Shown here: positions 30,581 to 40,002 of the stretch, piece after piece
How positions within the stretch are numbered: position 1 is the stretch's first letter
How the letters are laid out: the number at the start of each line of letters is the position of its first letter
NCBI GenBank assembly: GCA_021158345.1
Contig: JAGGUV010000095.1
Span: 1 to 52,212 of the forward strand
DNA from: Bacteroidales bacterium
GTDB lineage: Bacteria; Bacteroidota; Bacteroidia; Bacteroidales; AUK083
Reading direction: 5' to 3'
Length of the DNA: 52,212 nt
Translations under genes and position numbers: made by a program
Notes under the pieces: generated by a model
Database searches by the model: none
Told to the model about the DNA's origin: nothing
What the model saw: the letters and a program-made list of their open reading frames with translations, nothing else

Positions 30581-31780
30581 ATGAATGAGAATAAAAAATA
30601 TTCATTACTTTATATTGGTCGTGATAATAATTTTATACAATTTCTAAATGAAAATTCTGATAAATTCACATTTTACTTAAAAGAAAATCCTCTTTTCGCT
30701 AATGAATTTCTAAATAATAATAAAGATATTACCATTGATGTTATTATTTGTGAAACAAATCTACCGGGGAGCAATGGCATAGAAGTATATAAAATGCTTT
30801 CAAAAAAATTATTTTATAAAAATACACCTTTTATTCTTGTTAATGATAAAGAATTTACCCCTGATACTATAAAATATGCATTAGAAAATGGTATCAGTGA
30901 TTATTTTGTAAAACCCATTAACGCTAATGACCTTTTAATAAGAATTGAATATCTGATACTATTTAAAAAAACTCATCATATAAAAAACCAATCTAAAAAA
31001 ATAAAATATAAAAAAACAAAATATAAAATTCCAACAACAAAAAGGATTTTTGACATTGTTTTTTCAGGATTAGCATTACTAATTTTATCACCTATACTAC
31101 TATTAACAGCATTAATAATTTGGATAGATTCAGGATTTAAAGGCAATGTTTTCTATAAATCAAAAAGAGTTGGTACAGGTTATAAAATATTTGATTTCTA
31201 TAAATTCCGTTCAATGAAAATTGGCGCTGATAAAGAATTAAAAGATTTAAAAACATTAAATCAATATCAGGAAACAGAACCATTTGAAATTGATTTTGAT
31301 AAAGAATGTCCAAGATGTAAAAAACTTGGACATCCATGTTCAACAATTCTTATCATAGGCGATAAAAAGATATGTGAGAACTTTTATCTTGCTCAAAAAA
31401 AACAAAATGCTAATTCTACATTTATTAAAATAATGAATGACCCTAGAATAACAAGATTCGGTAAATTTATCCGTAAAACTAGTATCGATGAATTACCACA
31501 ATTAATTAATGTATTAAAAGGTGACATGTCAATTGTAGGCAATAGACCTTTGCCTTTATATGAAGCAGAATTACTAACTTCTGATAACTGGACAGAAAGA
31601 TTTTTAGCACCTGCAGGTATTACAGGACTCTGGCAGATTAGTAAAAGAGGTAAAGCAGATATGTCGGAGGAAGAAAGAAAAAACCTTGACAATGAATATG
31701 CTAAAAAAAATTCATTCTGGTTTGATATTAAAATCATATTAAAAACTATTCCTGCTTTATTTCAAAAAGAAAACGTATAA
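30581..31780 (+). CDS. Degenerate receiver domain fused to a bacterial sugar transferase (undecaprenyl-phosphate phosphoglycosyltransferase)
   Basis: N-terminal REC-like fold with GR in place of the acidic pair and E58 at the Asp position; C-terminal KRIFDIVFSGLALLILSPILLLTALII...KFRSMKIGAD...RITRFGKFIRKTSIDELPQLINVLKGDMSIVGNRPLP. Confidence 0.92.
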   Translation: MNENKKYSLLYIGRDNNFIQFLNENSDKFTFYLKENPLFANEFLNNNKDITIDVIICETNLPGSNGIEVYKMLSKKLFYKNTPFILVNDKEFTPDTIKYALENGISDYFVKPINANDLLIRIEYLILFKKTHHIKNQSKKIKYKKTKYKIPTTKRIFDIVFSGLALLILSPILLLTALIIWIDSGFKGNVFYKSKRVGTGYKIFDFYKFRSMKIGADKELKDLKTLNQYQETEPFEIDFDKECPRCKKLGHPCSTILIIGDKKICENFYLAQKKQNANSTFIKIMNDPRITRFGKFIRKTSIDELPQLINVLKGDMSIVGNRPLPLYEAELLTSDNWTERFLAPAGITGLWQISKRGKADMSEEERKNLDNEYAKKNSFWFDIKIILKTIPALFQKENV

Positions 31781-31894
31781 TATATTTTTTATGAAAAAAG
31801 TTGAGTTATTTATAACTATATAAAAAGTTTTTCTTATTTTTATAAATTATTTAAAATAATAATTCTATTTTTAAAAATTTAAAATACAATTATA

Positions 31895-32662
31895 ATGTTT
31901 TTAGTAAAAAATAAAGTCTCTTTTTATATAATCTTTTTATTAACTATTCTATCAAATATTTGTCATTCTCAAGATACAAAAAATGACAATTATTTTAATC
32001 CGTTAACAGACGATATAACAAATAAAATTCCCCCTTTGGAAATATTAATTGATTCTGCTATTGCTAACGACCCAAATGTAAAAACTGAATTATTACAATT
32101 AGCTATCGACAGATATCAGATTAGTTCATCAAAACGCAACTGGACAAAGAGCCTTGGTGTTCAAGGGATGTTAGATTGGGGCACCTGGTATTATGACGAC
32201 AAAGATGAATTATCAAATCTAAATCGTTTTTATCTTACAACTTCTATGCGTACTGTTTATGAGGCGGGAGTTTTTATTAAAATGCCTATTAATGATTTCT
32301 ATGACAGAAGAAACCAAATTAATATAAGCAAAAAACGCCTTGAACAAACAATGATTCAAAAAGAAAAAAGAATAAGAGAGATACGTCAAATTGTAATAAC
32401 AGAATATAATATTTTACTTAAAAATCAAAATCTTATTAAAGTAGCTAACTCATTTCAACAATACACTTTGGTTCAGATGCGAATGGCTGAAAATCAATTT
32501 CTAAACCATGAAATTTCCATTGCTGAATTGGCAAGATTAAAAGAAATACAAAAAACCGGTCAAGTAGAATTAGAAAAATATAAAGGAGACTATATTAATG
32601 CATATATGATGTTGCAAGAAATAACAGGAATAAAATTTAATCTAATTAATGAATTAAAATAA
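31895..32662 (+). CDS. Short TolC-like/outer membrane efflux-type protein
   Basis: 255 aa; signal peptide; helical segments PPLEILIDSAIANDPNVKTELLQLAIDRYQISSSKRNW... typical of OEP repeats. Confidence 0.75.
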   Translation: MFLVKNKVSFYIIFLLTILSNICHSQDTKNDNYFNPLTDDITNKIPPLEILIDSAIANDPNVKTELLQLAIDRYQISSSKRNWTKSLGVQGMLDWGTWYYDDKDELSNLNRFYLTTSMRTVYEAGVFIKMPINDFYDRRNQINISKKRLEQTMIQKEKRIREIRQIVITEYNILLKNQNLIKVANSFQQYTLVQMRMAENQFLNHEISIAELARLKEIQKTGQVELEKYKGDYINAYMMLQEITGIKFNLINELK

Positions 32663-32664
32663 TT

Positions 32665-35328
32665 ATGGATATCAAGCAATTAATCAGATTATTCAAACAA
32701 CATTTCTTACTATTATTAATAGTTCCTATTATTCTTGCTGTTGCTGTATATTACTTAACAAAAAATCAAGGTAAAAAATATACATCTAATACAATAGTAT
32801 ATACAGGATTTGCTTCAGGATATTCCATAGAATCTACAGATAGAAGAAATATTGACTATTTTAGTATAAATATGCAGTTTGATAATTTAATAAATATAAT
32901 TAAATCACGTCAAACTATTGAAAATACTGCTATACGTTTATTAGCACAAGATCTCTCATTGGAACATCCCGATCCTGAATTTATCTCTAAAAAATCATAT
33001 AAAGAATTACAAAGAATTGTTCCCGAAGAAGTTAAGGACCTTGTTGTAAAAAACAACAGATCTGGACAGGAAAGAAAAAAAGCCGAACAAATAAATTTGC
33101 TTGAAGAACAAATTCATAAACTCGAAAATCAATTATCTGATAAAAAAGAAAAAATAGATAAAGTTAAAAATAATGAACAGTTAAGTAATAATAACACTCA
33201 AACCGAAATAGAAACTAAATCTGAAAATAATTTTATTTTTCATACGGTTCAGCCCGGGGAGTCAATCTCTTTGATAGCAAGTAAATATGGCGTTTCCATT
33301 GGAGAATTAAAATATTTGAATCATCTTACTTCTGATCAAATAGCAGAAGGGGAAAAATTAATAATTGCATATTCGCCTGTTAAAATCAAAAAAAGCCCGA
33401 AAACTGAAGATAAAACAAAAACACCACAGATAATATATTCTGAAAAAAAAATACTGCCTGATTATATTTCTATGTCTGATTATGAAAAAACTGTAAAAAA
33501 TTTAACTGAATATTATCATCAAAATGACACAAATTTTGTTTATGAACTTTTAAATTATGATCATAAACATTATAGTATTAAAGCTATTTCAGCAAATGCA
33601 AAAATATATAGAATAAGTAATTCGGACTTAGTGAGAGTTAGCTACACACTGGATGATCCGGGAATCTGTCAACAAACTCTAAAATTACTTACAGAAGTTT
33701 TTATTTTAAATTACAAATTTTTAAAAGAAGTTCAAACAGATGCCGTATTAAATTATTTTCAGGAGCAAGTAGCAGCAGCAAATAAAAGACTAAAAGATGC
33801 CGAAGATAGACTTTTAAAATTCAATCAAGATAATAATATTATTAACTATTACGAACAAAGTAAATATATTGCAGTACAAAAAGAAGATTTAGATAAATAT
33901 TATCAAGACGAACAAATACGATTATCTTCTGCAGCAGCAGCATTAAAAAAAATAGAAAGCAAACTTACAGTTAAAGACAGCATTTATTTAAAAAGTGATG
34001 AGATAAGTAAAAACCGTGACAAGCTTTCAGCAATATCCGAGAAAATTATTATTAATGAAATATCTAACAATAATGACCCTCTGGAAATTCAAAAATTAAA
34101 GAAATTACAAGAAAACTCAGAAAAAATAAAAAATAAAATTAAAGAATACGTTGATCAGCTTTATTTATATTCAAATACAACCGAGGGTATTCCAATAAAA
34201 GATTTACTTACAAATTGGTTAAAAAATGCTTTAACATACGAAGAAGCTAAAGCAAGTTTAAGAGTATTAAGTGGAAGAAAATTAGATTTTCTGAAAACAT
34301 ATCAAATATTTGCACCTTTAGGAGCAACTCTAAAACGTATTGAAAGAGAAATAAGTATTGAAGAAAAATCATATCTCGAAAATTTAAGAAGTCTGAACCT
34401 TGCCAAAATGAAACAGCAAAACCTGGCTATGTCTTCTAATATGAAAATTGTTGATGAGCCTTATTTCCCTATTGCTGCTAATCCTTCTAAAACAAAATTA
34501 TTAATTCTTCTTGCAGCTTTTGCCGGTTTTATAATTATTGCATTTATTATTTTATTATTAGAATATACTGATACATCAATCAGAACACCTGAACATGTTG
34601 AAAAATTAACTAAGCTAAAACTTGCAGGTGCATATCCTTTTATTAATGATGAATTTGATGATAAACTAAACAATATTTCCGACAGATTAATTGAGATGAT
34701 TATTCAGAATATTTATCTTAAGCTAATTTATAAATCTAATAATCATCATGAGAAACCTTTTTTAATATTAGTTTTTAGCACACAAGACCAAACCGGAAAA
34801 ACTTACATAACTAATAAAATCATTAAAGCCCTTCAAAACACAGGCGAAAAAACTCTTTATTTAAACTATACAAAAAATAAACTCAACAATATCTCAGAGA
34901 ACAATAATCATAAAATAACTTATACTCTAAATAATAAATTTTATGAAACGAAAAATATTGGCGATTTATTTAATAAAAAATCTATCAGAGAAAAAAATTA
35001 TCACTATGATTATATCTTTGTTGAAATACCTTCATTGATATTCAATCCAATACCTATTGATTTGATGAGTTCTATTGATTTACCTATATTATTTGTAAGT
35101 GCTAATCATCATTGGAGAAAAGCAGATATTTCCGCATTAAATATTTTACAAGATGTTTCTTTAGAAAAGCCACTTTTAGTGCTTAATAATACGGAATTAT
35201 TTGCTTTAGAAGACGTTATCACCAAAATACCACAAAAAAGCAAAACATTTAAAACAATAAAAAATATTTTAACGTTCCCATTTAAAATAAGGGTTAATTT
35301 TGGAATTGATAAAAGAGAAAATAAATGA
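32665..35328 (+). CDS. Polysaccharide co-polymerase (Wzz/Wzc-like) with internal LysM and degenerate C-terminal BY-kinase-like domain
   Basis: N-terminal TM, long coiled coil, second TM before cytoplasmic domain; LysM HTVQPGESISLIASKYGVSIGELKYLNHLTSDQIAEGEKLII at about 33238-33372. Confidence 0.88.
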   Translation: MDIKQLIRLFKQHFLLLLIVPIILAVAVYYLTKNQGKKYTSNTIVYTGFASGYSIESTDRRNIDYFSINMQFDNLINIIKSRQTIENTAIRLLAQDLSLEHPDPEFISKKSYKELQRIVPEEVKDLVVKNNRSGQERKKAEQINLLEEQIHKLENQLSDKKEKIDKVKNNEQLSNNNTQTEIETKSENNFIFHTVQPGESISLIASKYGVSIGELKYLNHLTSDQIAEGEKLIIAYSPVKIKKSPKTEDKTKTPQIIYSEKKILPDYISMSDYEKTVKNLTEYYHQNDTNFVYELLNYDHKHYSIKAISANAKIYRISNSDLVRVSYTLDDPGICQQTLKLLTEVFILNYKFLKEVQTDAVLNYFQEQVAAANKRLKDAEDRLLKFNQDNNIINYYEQSKYIAVQKEDLDKYYQDEQIRLSSAAAALKKIESKLTVKDSIYLKSDEISKNRDKLSAISEKIIINEISNNNDPLEIQKLKKLQENSEKIKNKIKEYVDQLYLYSNTTEGIPIKDLLTNWLKNALTYEEAKASLRVLSGRKLDFLKTYQIFAPLGATLKRIEREISIEEKSYLENLRSLNLAKMKQQNLAMSSNMKIVDEPYFPIAANPSKTKLLILLAAFAGFIIIAFIILLLEYTDTSIRTPEHVEKLTKLKLAGAYPFINDEFDDKLNNISDRLIEMIIQNIYLKLIYKSNNHHEKPFLILVFSTQDQTGKTYITNKIIKALQNTGEKTLYLNYTKNKLNNISENNNHKITYTLNNKFYETKNIGDLFNKKSIREKNYHYDYIFVEIPSLIFNPIPIDLMSSIDLPILFVSANHHWRKADISALNILQDVSLEKPLLVLNNTELFALEDVITKIPQKSKTFKTIKNILTFPFKIRVNFGIDKRENK

Positions 35329-36701
35329 CCAATTTATTAAAAAAAACTTTATCAAACAATAATATTCTATCCCTTTCGAGTAATGTGTTTGTTGCAGTGT
35401 TTGGATTAATAAGTTTTATTTTATTAACACGAACATTAAAGCAAGATATATTTGGAGAATGGGTATTATTTATTACAGCATCAAATTTTATTGAGATGCT
35501 ACGTTTTGGAATTACACGTACTGCAATAATTCGTTTTTTGTCGGGCGTCAAAGGAGAAGAAAAACAAAAATTTATTGGGTCCAACTGGGTAATCGGTTTA
35601 ATAATTACTTTAATACTAATTTCAATAATCTGGATTTCACTTTTATTATTCCCAGAAACTATTAAACAATCAGGATATAATTTATTTTTCACATGGTATC
35701 CTATTCTTGCAATAATCAATATGCCATTCAACAATGCTTTATCAATATTACAGGCAGATCAAAAATTTAATAAAATTCTCATTATTCGTTTAATTAATGT
35801 TGGCACATTCGTTATATTTCTAATTTTTAATTTATTATTTATAAAATGGGGAATAATTAATATCCTTTATTCATATTTAACAATTAATCTTTTTACTTCG
35901 CTTATTTGTATTTTATTTAAATGGGCAGGATTAAAATATATTTTTAAAGCAACGCGAGCCACTAATAAAATTATATTAAATTTCGGTAAATATACAACAG
36001 GTACTCTCATAGGCAGTAATCTGCTCAAAAGCTCCGACTCATTTATTATAGGATTAAGTCCAATTCTTGGCACAACAGGGGTTGCTCTTTATAGTATTCC
36101 TCTTAAACTCACAGAAATACTCGAAATACCTATACGTAGTTTTATTGCCACAGCTTTTCCAATTATGTCTAAAGCCAGCATAGAAAATAAAATTAATGAG
36201 GTTAAAAAAACTTATTACACATATTCCGGTGCAACTTTTTTTCTCCTACTCCCAATTATTATTATCTGTATTATTTTTGCAGAAAAATTAGTTGTATTTT
36301 TAGGTGGTGAAAGCTATGCTGAAACTGCCAATATTTTCAGAGTGTTCTGTATTTACGGTCTTTTTCTACCTCTTGATAAATTTACAGGCGTTACATTAGA
36401 CAGTATTAACAGACCTAAAAAAAACTTTTTCAAAGTTATTTATATGACTTCTGCAAATATTATTGGCGATCTTGTTGCTGTATTTGTTCTCATCAAAATT
36501 TTTCCTAATTTAAACAATATTTCATTGCTCATTTCTGTCTCAGCAGTTACTGTTGTTATGATACTTGTTGGACTTTTTGTTGGTTTTAAATATCTTAATA
36601 AAGAAATAAATATTAATTTTAAAAATAATTTTAAATATGGGATTAAATTTTATAAAAATCTTTTAAGTAAAATTTCATTTTTTAATCCCAAGAATTATTA
36701 A
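35325..36701 (+). CDS. Polysaccharide flippase (Wzx/MATE-like oligosaccharide transporter)
   Basis: 458 aa polytopic; VFGLISFILLTRTLKQDIFGEWVL; 4-nt overlap with upstream gene. Confidence 0.88.
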   Translation: MTNLLKKTLSNNNILSLSSNVFVAVFGLISFILLTRTLKQDIFGEWVLFITASNFIEMLRFGITRTAIIRFLSGVKGEEKQKFIGSNWVIGLIITLILISIIWISLLLFPETIKQSGYNLFFTWYPILAIINMPFNNALSILQADQKFNKILIIRLINVGTFVIFLIFNLLFIKWGIINILYSYLTINLFTSLICILFKWAGLKYIFKATRATNKIILNFGKYTTGTLIGSNLLKSSDSFIIGLSPILGTTGVALYSIPLKLTEILEIPIRSFIATAFPIMSKASIENKINEVKKTYYTYSGATFFLLLPIIIICIIFAEKLVVFLGGESYAETANIFRVFCIYGLFLPLDKFTGVTLDSINRPKKNFFKVIYMTSANIIGDLVAVFVLIKIFPNLNNISLLISVSAVTVVMILVGLFVGFKYLNKEININFKNNFKYGIKFYKNLLSKISFFNPKNY

Positions 36702-36726
36702 TTTTATATTAATAAATATTTTATTA

Positions 36727-38190
36727 ATGTTAAATAAATATAAACAATATTCTGGTTCATTAATACTTAAAAAACCTCTGGTATTATTAATACTGTTTGC
36801 AGCAGTAATACTAATAGCTTTATTAATATCATACGGGGGTATAAAGATTACTATTGCCCTTTTGTTTCTACCGTTTATTATAGTGTATTTTAATTTTTTT
36901 TTTAAAATTCCTGCAATAGGTTTAATATCAGTGTTAATATTTGCCTTTACTGCCATAGGTTTAAACAGATATATTTTAAATGTCCCCCTTGGACTTAGTA
37001 TAGATGTTTTTTTAGTATTAACATATATTGCCTTATTTTTTAAATTATTTTATGAAAAAGAAAAATGGGCATTAATAAAAAATGACCTTTCTTTAATAGC
37101 ATTAATATGGTTTATATATGGATTATTAGAATTTTTTAATCCTTTAGCATTAAGCAAATTAGCATGGCTTTACGCTATGCGTGGTATGTCATTATATTTT
37201 TTGTTAACAATACCACTTGCATATCTTCTATTTAACGATTTTAAATATTTAAAAAATTTTCTATATATATGGGCATTTTTCTCAATACTTGCCACATTAA
37301 AAGGCTGCATGCAGCTATATTATAAACCTGACTATGCAGAGCAACGCTGGCTTGATGCCGGAGGAGGTATTACACATATATTATTTGGCGAACTCAGGGT
37401 CTTTTCTTTTTACAGTGATGCAGGTCAATTTGGTGCTGCTCAGGGACAAGCTGGTATTGTTGGTACTATTGTAGCATTAAATTCAAAAAAGATAAAAAAT
37501 AAAATAATTTTTGGATTAATGGGTCTTGCAGGTTTTTATGGTATGATTATATCAGGGACAAGAGGAGCCATGATAGTACCAATGTTTGGTGCTTTTTTAT
37601 ATCTTATTCATAGAAAAAATATAAAGACCTTAGCTATTGGTCTTTTAATAATGGCAGCCGTTTTTGTATTTTTCAGATATACATGGATAGGTCAAAGTAA
37701 TTCCCAAATAAGAAGGATGAGAACAGGCTTTAGACCAACAGATGATATCTCACTACAAGTAAGACTTAATAATAGAAAAATATTAAAAGCGTATCTTGCT
37801 GACAAGCCTTTTGGTGGTGGCATTGGAAGTGCAGGTGACTGGGGTAGAAGATTCTCTCCTCAAGGCTTTCTTGCTAATGTGCCTACTGATAGTTGGTATG
37901 TTCAAATATGGGCTGAACAAGGTATTGTTGGCCTTGTTCTTTATCTTTCGCTTATGATTTATATTCTTATTAAAGGCTCTTTTCTTATAATGTTCAAAAT
38001 CAACCACCCCATATTATTTGGCATTTCCAGTGCCCTTTTATGTGGCATCTTTGGAAGCCTGGGCGCCAGCTATGGTAATGGTGTATTTGGGCAATTACCC
38101 AGCGGAATATTAAATTATTTAAGCATGGCTTTTATTTTTATGGCTCCGCAATTTGACAAAAGATTAAATACTAAAAATATTATTTTTTAA
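36727..38190 (+). CDS. O-antigen ligase/polymerase family membrane protein (Wzy-like)
   Basis: 487 aa polytopic; GFYGMIISGTRGAMIVPMFGAFLY, PTDSWYVQIWAEQGIVGLVLYLSLM. Confidence 0.87.
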   Translation: MLNKYKQYSGSLILKKPLVLLILFAAVILIALLISYGGIKITIALLFLPFIIVYFNFFFKIPAIGLISVLIFAFTAIGLNRYILNVPLGLSIDVFLVLTYIALFFKLFYEKEKWALIKNDLSLIALIWFIYGLLEFFNPLALSKLAWLYAMRGMSLYFLLTIPLAYLLFNDFKYLKNFLYIWAFFSILATLKGCMQLYYKPDYAEQRWLDAGGGITHILFGELRVFSFYSDAGQFGAAQGQAGIVGTIVALNSKKIKNKIIFGLMGLAGFYGMIISGTRGAMIVPMFGAFLYLIHRKNIKTLAIGLLIMAAVFVFFRYTWIGQSNSQIRRMRTGFRPTDDISLQVRLNNRKILKAYLADKPFGGGIGSAGDWGRRFSPQGFLANVPTDSWYVQIWAEQGIVGLVLYLSLMIYILIKGSFLIMFKINHPILFGISSALLCGIFGSLGASYGNGVFGQLPSGILNYLSMAFIFMAPQFDKRLNTKNIIF

Positions 38191-38254
38191 TCTTCTCTTA
38201 TTCTACCTTTGCTAATCAATAATTTTTTTTTATTTTTACTTATATTTTTTTTCT

Positions 38255-39055
38255 ATGGTAATTAATAATAACATTCTATTAAAAACAGCTTTAACTGCCT
38301 CATATAAGGCAGCCTGTTCAATTTTGAAAATATATAACTCTGACTTTAATTTTGAACTTAAAAAAGATAATAGTCCTATTACTTTAGCTGATAAAGAATC
38401 AAATATTATTATTACTGATATTTTAAAAACCACTAATATCCCTATTATTAGCGAAGAATCAAAAAAAATACCATATGATATCAGAAAAAATTATGAATAT
38501 ACCTGGATTGTTGATCCTTTAGATGGAACAAAAGAATTTATTAAAAGAAATGGAGAGTTTGCAATAAACATTGCATTAGCACATAAAGGAAATGTAATTA
38601 TTGGAGTAATATGTGTACCTTATTTAAATATAATTTATTTTGCATCAAATAATATTGGTTCTTATAAACTTAATAATTTTAAATTATATGATATTCCAAA
38701 TATAAGTCTTGATGAAATTATTAAATCATCAAAAAAACTACCTTTAAAAAGTAACAAAGAAAAAATTATACTTTGTAGTAACTCGCATTTAAATAATGAA
38801 ACTAAAAATTTTATTGAAAAATTATCTGATAAAAATTATAAAATAATAAAAAAAGGCAGTTCAATAAAATTTGGGATAATTGCAGAAGGCAAAGCAGATA
38901 TTTATCCAAGATTATCACCAACAATGGAATGGGACACTGCTGCCGGTCAGATAATTGTAGAGCAAACCGGGAAAAAAATTCTTAATTTCAACACAAGAGA
39001 AACATTAAAATATAATAAAAAAGATTTAAAAAACCCTAGTTTTATAATTGAATAA
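38255..39055 (+). CDS. cysQ: 3'(2'),5'-bisphosphate nucleotidase CysQ
   Basis: SPITLADKESN, IISEESKKIPYDIR, WIVDPLDGTKEFIKRNGEFAINIAL, MEWDTAAGQIIVEQTG. Confidence 0.92.
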   Translation: MVINNNILLKTALTASYKAACSILKIYNSDFNFELKKDNSPITLADKESNIIITDILKTTNIPIISEESKKIPYDIRKNYEYTWIVDPLDGTKEFIKRNGEFAINIALAHKGNVIIGVICVPYLNIIYFASNNIGSYKLNNFKLYDIPNISLDEIIKSSKKLPLKSNKEKIILCSNSHLNNETKNFIEKLSDKNYKIIKKGSSIKFGIIAEGKADIYPRLSPTMEWDTAAGQIIVEQTGKKILNFNTRETLKYNKKDLKNPSFIIE

Positions 39056-39066
39056 TTTTTATTATT

Positions 39067-39996
39067 ATGAGTAAAAACAATACATATCCATTAGTTTCAA
39101 TAATTACCATTAATTATGACCATCCTGAAGTAACATGTGATCTTCTTGAATCATTAAAAAAAATAACCTATCCTAATATTGAAATAATTGTGATTGATAA
39201 TGCCTCACCAAATGACGATCCTTCAATTATAAAAGAAAAATATCCTGAAATAATTTTTATTCAAAATAAAAAAAATTATGGCTTTGCAGTTGGTAATAAT
39301 ATTGGAATAAAAAAAGCAAAAGGTAAATATATTTTACTGTTAAACAATGATACTGTTGTTGATGAAAAATTTTTAGAGCCTTTAGTATTAAAATGTGAAT
39401 CGGATAAATCAATTGGAGCAGTAAGTCCGAAAATACGATTTCACTACTCTCCTGAAACAATACAATATGCTGGATTAACTCCAATTAATTCATATACTGT
39501 AAGAAGTAAAGGCATAGGATTTGGTGAGAAAGACAGAGGACAATATGAAGAAGACAGGATAACAGCCTATGCTCATGGTGCTGCTATGCTTTTCCCAAAA
39601 GAAATCCTAAAAAAAGTTGGTATGATGTCTGATATTTTCTTCTTGTATTACGAAGAACTGGATTGGGGTTACAGACTAAGACAAGCAGGATATAAAATTT
39701 ATTACGTGCATAATTCTCTTATTTATCATAAAGAATCAATGTCAACAGGGAAATTAAGTCCTTTTAAAATTTATTATCTCAACAGAAGCAGAATTTTGTA
39801 TATGCGTAGAAATATTCATGGAATAAAATTTGTCATTGGTTTATTTTTTCAATTATTTTTTTCAATACCAAAAAATGCTTTATTTTATCTTTTAAAAGGA
39901 AAATATAAATTATGTTTTGCTTACTTCAGAGCTATTTTTTGGCATATAAAAAATATTTTTAACAAAAAAATACATGAAAATATTTATTACAAATAA
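39067..39996 (+). CDS. Glycosyltransferase family 2 (rhamnosyltransferase-like)
   Basis: VSIITINYDHPEVTCDLLESL, VIDNAS, LLLNNDTVVD, FLYYEELDWGYRLRQAGYKI. Confidence 0.93.
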   Translation: MSKNNTYPLVSIITINYDHPEVTCDLLESLKKITYPNIEIIVIDNASPNDDPSIIKEKYPEIIFIQNKKNYGFAVGNNIGIKKAKGKYILLLNNDTVVDEKFLEPLVLKCESDKSIGAVSPKIRFHYSPETIQYAGLTPINSYTVRSKGIGFGEKDRGQYEEDRITAYAHGAAMLFPKEILKKVGMMSDIFFLYYEELDWGYRLRQAGYKIYYVHNSLIYHKESMSTGKLSPFKIYYLNRSRILYMRRNIHGIKFVIGLFFQLFFSIPKNALFYLLKGKYKLCFAYFRAIFWHIKNIFNKKIHENIYYK

Positions 39997-40002
39997 TTTT
40001 CA

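Noticed and set aside
35294-35734. 146-aa ORF antisense to the flippase gene
   Set aside because: Fully overlaps a convincing membrane transporter on the other strand.
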